From Elusimicrobiota bacterium (GTDB lineage: Bacteria; Elusimicrobiota; Elusimicrobia; JACQJN01), in assembly GCA_016205045.1 (NCBI GenBank), contig JACQJM010000250.1, forward strand, positions 1 to 10,400: a DNA stretch of 10,400 bases, written 5' to 3'. Positions 6,000-10,400 of the stretch are shown in pieces. Under the pieces are notes generated by a model, which saw only the letters and a program-made list of their open reading frames with translations, was not told the DNA's origin and did not search any database. Made by a program: the position numbers and the translations under genes. Within the stretch, counting starts at the first letter, position 1. Every line of letters begins with the position of its first letter.

Positions 6000-6842
6000 A
6001 TGTGTCGACTATTTGGACAAATTTCATCGAGCCCACTCAAGGCGGAGGATTTCTTGGCACAGGAAAGCTGCTCCCTGCTGAGGCAAAGCTTCGCAAACCC
6101 TAAAAATTTGCAAAAAGATGGCTGGGGGATAGGGTACTATGTGAACCAAAGGGCACGTCAAGCTGTGGTCGTTAAAAGTCCCCGGCCCCTCTTTGAACAA
6201 AAAAACTTTTTTCAAAGACTGGCGAATCAAACGCGATCAAAGATCATCATCTCCCACATTCGAAATGCTTCCAATCCCAGGGGAATTCCCAAAAAACAGT
6301 TGATTTCCCTAAATAACTCCCAACCCTTTCACCACAAAAACTACCTTTTTGCCCACAACGGCACGGTAGAGATTCCGGACGAAGTATTTTCCTTCCTGGG
6401 GCCCTACCAAAAGAAAATCCTGGGAAAGAATGACAGTGAAATTTATTTTTGGCAGCTCATAAAATTTGTTGAATCTTATGGAAGCGTTCCTCGAGCCATG
6501 AAGGCTGCCGTCCAAGAACTCTGGGGAATATGGCGGGGCTGTCAAGCCCGTTATTCCAAGAAAAAATATCCCTATACAGGATTAAACACCTTGTTGAGCG
6601 ATGGGAACTCCCTTTATGCGTTATGTCACTATCCCTCCGCCAACAAAAACGCTTGCGCTTTATGCGCTCCTGACCGGCCTTGGGGTAAAATGTGCTTTAC
6701 CCGACGCGGTCCTCGCATGCTGGTGAGTAGTGAACCGATGGATTTTCAAACTTGGGATTCTTTCCATGATCCGGAGATATTGATCTTGACTCCCCAAAAC
6801 GGGAGTTTTAAAATTACGAGAGAGCGGTTTTCCATACATTGA
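6000..6842 (+). CDS. Class II glutamine amidotransferase (YafJ/EgtC-like, GATase type 4)
   Basis: The 280-residue protein has the N-terminal-nucleophile hydrolase fold of class II glutamine amidotransferases. These use Cys2, exposed after removal of Met1, to hydrolyse glutamine or a related gamma-glutamyl amide. Visible family motifs in order are MCRLFG (1-6), DGWGIGYY (40-47), SHIRNAS (85-91, with the substrate-binding Arg), FAHNGTV (117-123, oxyanion-hole Asn-Gly) and NDSEIYFW (144-151). The C-terminal part (about 180-280) ends in SSEPMD...ILTPQNGSF, typical of stand-alone YafJ/EgtC-like enzymes with no synthase domain attached. No ergothioneine genes are nearby, so a specific EgtC role is unsupported. 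The start is a clear ATG whose second codon encodes the nucleophile. It follows the DUF393 gene by 8 nt and precedes the HEAT-repeat gene by 26 nt. Confidence 0.92.
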   Translation: MCRLFGQISSSPLKAEDFLAQESCSLLRQSFANPKNLQKDGWGIGYYVNQRARQAVVVKSPRPLFEQKNFFQRLANQTRSKIIISHIRNASNPRGIPKKQLISLNNSQPFHHKNYLFAHNGTVEIPDEVFSFLGPYQKKILGKNDSEIYFWQLIKFVESYGSVPRAMKAAVQELWGIWRGCQARYSKKKYPYTGLNTLLSDGNSLYALCHYPSANKNACALCAPDRPWGKMCFTRRGPRMLVSSEPMDFQTWDSFHDPEILILTPQNGSFKITRERFSIH

Positions 6843-6868
6843 GAACTTGAAAGCAGGAGAACAACACT

Positions 6869-7471
6869 ATGAAATGGATTTTAATGGTCACTATCTTTAT
6901 CTTAGGAGTTTGGTATTTAGTCAACAAAAACCATGAACCCGTCGCTCCCGCCGTTTCCCAAAATCCCACCCAACAACAGATTCTTTCCGGCCCGCAACCC
7001 GCCCTTCGCCTAACCCCAGAGACACAAGAAACCCTTAAAAAAATCTCCAAAGACCCGGAACCTAAGGTTCGCTGGGCTGCCATGGAAATTATCTATCGCC
7101 TAAAAGACCCTCAGGCCATTTTGACCATTCACCAAGCCCTTCCCAATGAAACGGACCCCTGGGTTAGAAAGAATATCTACCAAATGTTTGCCGAGTCCAA
7201 GGATCGTAACGCCATGCCCCTCTTGCTGAAGGGTCTTAAAGATTATGATAAAGAAGTGCGCATCGCCGCCATCAATGCCATTGGCGCTCTCGAAGATCCC
7301 TCGGTTGTCCCTCTGCTCAACGAAGTACTTAAGGATTTCGATCCGGATATTAAACTCGAAACGATCAAAACGATAGACAACCTGCGCAAGATCGCCGAAA
7401 AGCAACAACATGAGATCGCCGAAAGAGAAAAAAATATTCTTCAAAGAGTAGCTGATAGCACCAGCAAGTAG
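6869..7471 (+). CDS. Membrane-anchored HEAT-repeat protein
   Basis: The 200-residue protein starts with a short hydrophobic stretch (MKWILMVTIFILGVWYLV, 1-18), a probable uncleaved signal anchor, followed by a Pro- and Gln-rich linker (~20-48). Residues 50-175 hold about four ~31-residue HEAT repeats of paired helices. Signatures include PEPKVRWAAMEIIYRLKDPQA (64-84), DPWVRKNIYQMFAES (96-110), DKEVRIAAINAIGALEDPSVVP (127-148) and DPDIKLETIKTIDNL (158-172). A charged helical tail (176-192) may be a coiled coil. HEAT repeats act as protein-binding scaffolds; no catalytic residues are seen. A good Shine-Dalgarno (AGGAG, 6855-6859) supports the start. The gene lies 21 nt before moxR, so the product may serve as a periplasmic binding partner of that module, which is an inference from context. 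Confidence 0.87.
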   Translation: MKWILMVTIFILGVWYLVNKNHEPVAPAVSQNPTQQQILSGPQPALRLTPETQETLKKISKDPEPKVRWAAMEIIYRLKDPQAILTIHQALPNETDPWVRKNIYQMFAESKDRNAMPLLLKGLKDYDKEVRIAAINAIGALEDPSVVPLLNEVLKDFDPDIKLETIKTIDNLRKIAEKQQHEIAEREKNILQRVADSTSK

Positions 7472-7492
7472 TTTTTAAGGAGAGATTATTTT

Positions 7493-8482
7493 ATGGAAAC
7501 AGAAATTAGAGAGATTAACAAGCGCGTTCAGGAAGCCAGCCTTTTCTTGCAAGAGTTAAAACGAGAAGTAGGACGAGTGATCGTGGCTCAGGAAGATATG
7601 GTGGAAAAAATCATCGTAGGTCTTCTGGCCAACGGCCACATTTTGGTGGAGGGTGTCCCGGGACTGGCCAAAACCTTAACTATCAAGACTCTGGCCCAAA
7701 CCATTGATGCTGACTTTCAACGGGTTCAGTTTACCCCGGATCTCTTGCCGGCGGACCTGACGGGAACCCTTATTTTTAATCCCAAGGACATGACCTTCAA
7801 CGTGCGAAAAGGTCCCCTCTTCACTCATTTGCTCCTCGCGGATGAAATCAACCGAGCCCCTGCCAAGGTGCAATCTGCCTTGCTGGAGGCTATGCAGGAA
7901 AGGCAAGTGACCATAGGAGAAACCACCCATCCTCTTCCTAATCCTTTTTTAGTCATGGCCACGCAAAATCCCATTGAACACGAAGGAACCTACCCCCTTC
8001 CGGAGGCTCAAGTAGACCGCTTCATGCTCAAAATTAAAATCACGTACCCTGCTAAAACGGAGGAAAAACAGATCCTGGAACGCATGGCCTCACAAAATAC
8101 TCCACACGTCAAAAAAGTGACTTCCTTGACTCAGATTTTATCCGCTCGACGTATAGCCGATGAGGTTTATGTGGATGAAAAAATAAAGAATTACGTCTTA
8201 GATCTGGTCTTTGCCACTCGCCAACCCGAGAACTATAAGCTGGCTTCTCTGAAGCCTTGGATCCAGTATGGAGCAAGCCCCAGAGCCACCCTGTGCCTGA
8301 TCCAGGCCGCCAAGGCCCTCGCTTTCCTGAACGGAAGAGGGTATGTGACTCCGGAAGACATCAAATCTGTAGGGCACGATGTACTTAGACACCGCATCCT
8401 TGTTACCTATGAGGCCGAAGCCGAAAATATTAGTTCTGAAGAGATCATTAAAACCCTGTTTGAAACGATAGAAGTACCTTAA
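7493..8482 (+). CDS. MoxR-family AAA+ ATPase
   Basis: The 329-residue protein is a typical MoxR ATPase, a chaperone-like AAA+ enzyme thought to drive maturation or disassembly of vWA-domain protein complexes. Residues 1-45 are helical with the family stretch VGRVIVAQEDMVEKI. Walker A is GVPGLAKT (54-61) and Walker B is LLLADEIN (113-120). PAKVQSALLEAMQERQVT follows at 123-140. Sensor 1 with the MoxR-specific extension is ATQNPIEHEGTYPLPEAQVDRF (156-177), and sensor 2 lies in GASPRA (260-265). All catalytic positions look intact and the length is normal. AAGGAGA (7477-7483) gives a strong ribosome-binding site 9 nt before the ATG. It is followed by DUF58 and BatD-like genes, the standard partners. 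Confidence 0.96.
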   Translation: METEIREINKRVQEASLFLQELKREVGRVIVAQEDMVEKIIVGLLANGHILVEGVPGLAKTLTIKTLAQTIDADFQRVQFTPDLLPADLTGTLIFNPKDMTFNVRKGPLFTHLLLADEINRAPAKVQSALLEAMQERQVTIGETTHPLPNPFLVMATQNPIEHEGTYPLPEAQVDRFMLKIKITYPAKTEEKQILERMASQNTPHVKKVTSLTQILSARRIADEVYVDEKIKNYVLDLVFATRQPENYKLASLKPWIQYGASPRATLCLIQAAKALAFLNGRGYVTPEDIKSVGHDVLRHRILVTYEAEAENISSEEIIKTLFETIEVP

Positions 8483-8501
8483 TTTCTGCGTAGCAGAAAT
8501 T
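8481..8501. repeat. Perfect 9-bp palindrome overlapping the moxR stop codon
   Basis: AATTTCTGC (8481-8489) and GCAGAAATT (8493-8501) are exact inverted copies around a 3-nt loop. The left arm begins inside the TAA stop of moxR. No U tract follows (AGTGCTAAG), so it is not a standard intrinsic terminator. It could protect the 3' end of the upstream message or act as a processing site between moxR and the DUF58 gene. Confidence 0.75.
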
Positions 8502-8584
8502 AGTGCTAAGTTCTAGGTTCTGTGTTCAAAGTTATTAAGGTATTCCCTCAAAAACTTAGAACTTCGCACTTCGAACTTAGAACT
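8502..8584. repeat. Inverted array of diverged 7-nt tandem repeats
   Basis: The left arm 8502-8533 consists of four and a half 7-nt units (AGTGCTA, AGTTCTA, GGTTCTG, TGTTCAA, then AGTT). The right arm 8553-8584 carries the opposite orientation (AACTTAG, AACTTCG, CACTTCG, AACTTAG, then AACT). The two 32-nt arms match at about 24 of 32 positions as reverse complements and enclose a 19-nt spacer. Five T residues follow at 8588-8592. The array fills the gap between moxR and the DUF58 gene and ends 10 nt before that gene's start, leaving no room for a clear Shine-Dalgarno. It may act as an attenuator within the operon, or be a repeat insertion that the operon tolerates. Confidence 0.88.
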
Positions 8585-8594
8585 GTCTTTTTAT

Positions 8595-9476
8595 ATGTTG
8601 CCCAGTGAAATTCTAAAACAAGTACGACGCATCGAAATTAAAACCGGACGCTTGGTTGCAGAAACGTTTGCCGGGGAATATCAAAGCGTCTTTAAAGGAC
8701 ACGGCATAGAGTTTTCCGAAGTACGGGAATACTCCCCGGGAGATGACATTAGAACTATTGATTGGAATGTAACCGCCAGAACCGGAAAGCCGTTCATCAA
8801 AAGATACATTGAGGAGAGAGAACTCACGGTGGTGCTGGCTTGTGATTATTCCAAATCTCTTGATTTTGGCACCCAAGAAAAACTAAAAAGAGAAGTGGCT
8901 GCAGAGCTGGGAGCCATCCTTGCTTTTTCAGCGATCCAAAACCATGATAAAGTCGGTCTCGCCCTATTTACAGATCGCCTAGAACGATTCATTCCTCCCA
9001 GAAAAGGACGTCTTCACATCTTAAGATTAATCCGAGAACTTTTAGCATTTCAACCCCAACATGCCAGAACCAATATCGCTGAAAGCCTCAAAACTCTTAA
9101 TCGCATGCTCAAGAGACGTGCCATTCTATTTTTAATTTCCGATTTCATTGACTTCAACTTTGAACAAGCCATACGCCAACTTTCTATCAGACACGATTTT
9201 ATTCCTGTGGTGCTGGAAGACCCCGTAGAGCGGGAAATTCCGGCCCTTCCGGCACTTTTAGATGTCCAAGACCCTGAGCTGGGAAAACGATACTTCCTAA
9301 ATGCTCGCTCCAGGACATTTCGGTCAAATTACCGAAATAAGGAAATAAACGAAAAGAGTAGATTCCGGCAGTTTTTAAAAAATACGGGGATCGAACCCAT
9401 TTCCATCTCCACTGATCAACCTCTCATTGATCCCATCGTTCGTTTTTTTAGGAACCGAGCCAAGAGATTTAGGTAA
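8595..9476 (+). CDS. DUF58 family protein (vWA-like, MoxR partner)
   Basis: The 293-residue protein is a cytoplasmic DUF58 member, a family that almost always accompanies MoxR ATPases. The N-terminus (MLPSEILKQVRRIEIKTGRL) is the usual helical opening. The core signature VREYSPGDDIRTIDWNVTARTGKPFIKRYIEERE (43-76) is well preserved. It leads into a vWA-like fold with a MIDAS-type DYSKS (84-88), which could bind a metal ion and a partner protein. RRAILFLISDFIDF (positions ~174-187) is a later vWA strand with its acidic end. No membrane segments are seen. The ATG at 8595 has no Shine-Dalgarno because the 7-nt repeat array ends just before it; a TTG one codon later is the only near alternative. 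Translation may depend on coupling or on unfolding of that hairpin. Confidence 0.93.
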   Translation: MLPSEILKQVRRIEIKTGRLVAETFAGEYQSVFKGHGIEFSEVREYSPGDDIRTIDWNVTARTGKPFIKRYIEERELTVVLACDYSKSLDFGTQEKLKREVAAELGAILAFSAIQNHDKVGLALFTDRLERFIPPRKGRLHILRLIRELLAFQPQHARTNIAESLKTLNRMLKRRAILFLISDFIDFNFEQAIRQLSIRHDFIPVVLEDPVEREIPALPALLDVQDPELGKRYFLNARSRTFRSNYRNKEINEKSRFRQFLKNTGIEPISISTDQPLIDPIVRFFRNRAKRFR

Positions 9477-9478
9477 AG

Positions 9479-9593
9479 CCCACACGAATGGGCATGCGAA
9501 TCTATGCGAGTAAAAACCTAATGTTAACGAGAACGTACTTGAATTTATTCATTCTAATCTATTCGAACACTATTCGCACATTATTCGTGTGGG
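9479..9593. repeat. Inverted array of ~11-nt repeats spanning the start of the BatD-like gene
   Basis: CCCACACGAAT (9479-9489) and ATTCGTGTGGG (9583-9593) are perfect 11-bp inverted ends. Inside, the right arm repeats an ATTCG word at exact 11-nt spacing (TTCG at 9562, 9573 and 9584). The left arm carries the complement (CGAAT at 9485 and 9497, CGAG at 9507). The arms are again about 32-33 nt and can pair with one gap. The middle (about 9511-9561) contains the most likely start codon of the BatD-like gene (ATG 9521), so the right arm is translated as part of its signal peptide. Confidence 0.8.
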
Positions 9594-10400
9594 GACCCCT
9601 TCTAGGGGTATTCGCGTGGGGGCCCCAGCTCGCCTGGGGAGCTTCTATACTGATGCAACCTGCCACCACTCAAATTACCTTGGGTGACCCGGTAGAAATC
9701 CGGGTGACCGCCACTTTTCCTAATTCCTACGAACTTGTTTTGGATACTGGAACTCCATCCTCTTCTACCAGTTCGGCAAAAGTGGACTCAATCCCGACTT
9801 TTTTTGAAGCAGGACCCTTCGTGGTGAGAAATGTGATGGCCGAGTCCTCCCCAGTCAGCGGGAATCAAAAAGTTCAAACTTGGAAACTTGTGGTCGTTCC
9901 ATTTGAGGTGGGAGAAATCACATTCCCCAGTTTGGACTGGAAGCTCTCACCCATTTCCATATCCCAACCCATAACACCCTCCGCAGTGCTTCGGGTACCA
10001 GCCGGGGCCCCAGAGGGGCCCAGCGTGCTAGCCCCTAACCCCCAACCCCTGATTTTGAAAAGTCCTCCCATTCGATTCCAAGTTTCATCCCCCCTGTCCT
10101 CAAAAGAGGCCCAAACGGAACTCCGAGACATCAAACCTCCCATCTTTTTCTTTCCCTGGCTCTGGGTATTTTTTATCGCCTTACTGCTTCTGTCCATTTT
10201 CTGGGCGTCCAAAAAATATTTTTTTCGGACAAAACCTTCCTTTTTATCCTCACAAAAAGAATTCCTGAACCTGTCTCCCCAGGAAGAGGCTTGGGCGGCT
10301 CTAAAAGCTTTAAGCGCTTCCGGTTTGTGGGAAAGAGGGGAAATTAAAAAATTCTACAATGAACTTTCCGAAATCCTTAGAAGATACCTGGAGAGACGCT
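9521..10400 (+). CDS. BatD-like membrane protein, 3' end cut by the window
   Basis: The visible 293 codons encode a membrane protein placed after moxR and DUF58, where BatD-like genes occur. Residues 1-44 (LNLFILIYSNTIRTLFVWG...FAWGPQLAWGAS) form a long, odd signal sequence. PATTQITLGDPVEIRVTATFP (47-67) opens a beta-rich extracytoplasmic domain. VVPFEVGEITFPSLDWKL (125-142) is typical of BatD-like proteins, which are thought to be periplasmic. LRDIKPP (201-207) precedes a single membrane helix (208-229). The cytoplasmic tail ends in EEAWAALKALSASGLWERGEIKKFYNELSEILRRYLERR, a hallmark of this family and of DUF4381. In-frame ATGs at 9488 and 9494 are alternative starts; none has a good Shine-Dalgarno, and ATG 9653 would remove the signal peptide. 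The ectodomain (~160 residues) is shorter than in full BatD. The reading frame stays open to the window end. Confidence 0.82.
   Translation, partial: MLTRTYLNLFILIYSNTIRTLFVWGPLLGVFAWGPQLAWGASILMQPATTQITLGDPVEIRVTATFPNSYELVLDTGTPSSSTSSAKVDSIPTFFEAGPFVVRNVMAESSPVSGNQKVQTWKLVVVPFEVGEITFPSLDWKLSPISISQPITPSAVLRVPAGAPEGPSVLAPNPQPLILKSPPIRFQVSSPLSSKEAQTELRDIKPPIFFFPWLWVFFIALLLLSIFWASKKYFFRTKPSFLSSQKEFLNLSPQEEAWAALKALSASGLWERGEIKKFYNELSEILRRYLERR
9583..9626 (+). repeat. Direct repeat within the signal-peptide coding region
   Basis: ATTCGTGTGGGGACCCC (9583-9599) recurs as ATTCGCGTGGGGGCCCC (9610-9626), 15 of 17 identical and 27 nt apart, so in the same reading frame. It encodes LFVWGPL and VFAWGPQ, giving two similar blocks in the signal sequence. 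A 6-bp hairpin, ACCCCT (9595-9600) with AGGGGT (9604-9609), lies between them. The repeat continues the ATTCG word of the preceding inverted array into coding sequence. Confidence 0.75.

Noticed and set aside
9653..9655. ATG 9653 as start of the BatD-like gene
   Set aside because: It would remove the only signal sequence from a protein whose ectodomain and single membrane helix imply export; the frame is open upstream with ATGs at 9488, 9494 and 9521.
9874..10212. A 112-codon minus-strand open frame
   Set aside because: Antisense to the BatD-like gene, whose plus-strand translation has clear family motifs.

Overview
The window is bacterial chromosome with dense, mostly well-formed genes. Signal peptides, an RDD/MFS membrane pair and a MoxR-DUF58-BatD-type cluster suggest a Gram-negative-type cell envelope. 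Moderate G+C, a pilin-like domain fused to an RDD protein, and intergenic islands of diverged short tandem repeats would fit an uncultured lineage such as Omnitrophota or Elusimicrobiota. That placement is a weak inference: there is no rRNA or other reliable marker here.

Layout. (1) 66-1492, plus strand: a DksA/TraR-type zinc-finger regulator whose stop overlaps the start of a medium-chain dehydrogenase/reductase (ATGA), so the two are probably translationally coupled. (2) 1493-1594: convergent gap filled by an inverted array of 8-nt repeats ending in TTTTT, a likely terminator. (3) 1595-5126, minus strand: a large MFS-like membrane protein followed after 4 nt by an RDD membrane protein with a pilin-like C-terminal domain. 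(4) 5127-5643: a 517-bp divergent intergenic region holding several inverted repeats. Its right half is a 244-bp element bounded by a perfect 20-bp inverted repeat. Two inner stems abut the outer stem exactly, giving a three-way junction, and the outer stem covers the likely ribosome-binding site of the next gene. (5) 5644-10400, plus strand: DCC-family thiol oxidoreductase (DUF393), class II glutamine amidotransferase, membrane-anchored HEAT-repeat protein, MoxR AAA+ ATPase, DUF58 protein, and a BatD-like membrane protein cut off by the window end. These six genes are probably co-transcribed.

Function. MoxR, DUF58 and BatD-like proteins form a known conserved module: an AAA+ chaperone-like ATPase acting with vWA-type proteins at the membrane, linked to stress tolerance and envelope integrity. 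The upstream thiol oxidoreductase, amidotransferase and HEAT protein may be accessories or simply operon passengers.

The least explained material is non-coding. It comprises the three-way-junction element at 5395-5638 and three islands (1494-1591, 8502-8584, 9479-9593) that share one architecture: two inverted arms of about 32 nt built from short tandem words. Each island uses a different word and period (8, 7 and 11 nt). The third island extends into the start and signal-peptide region of the BatD-like gene.
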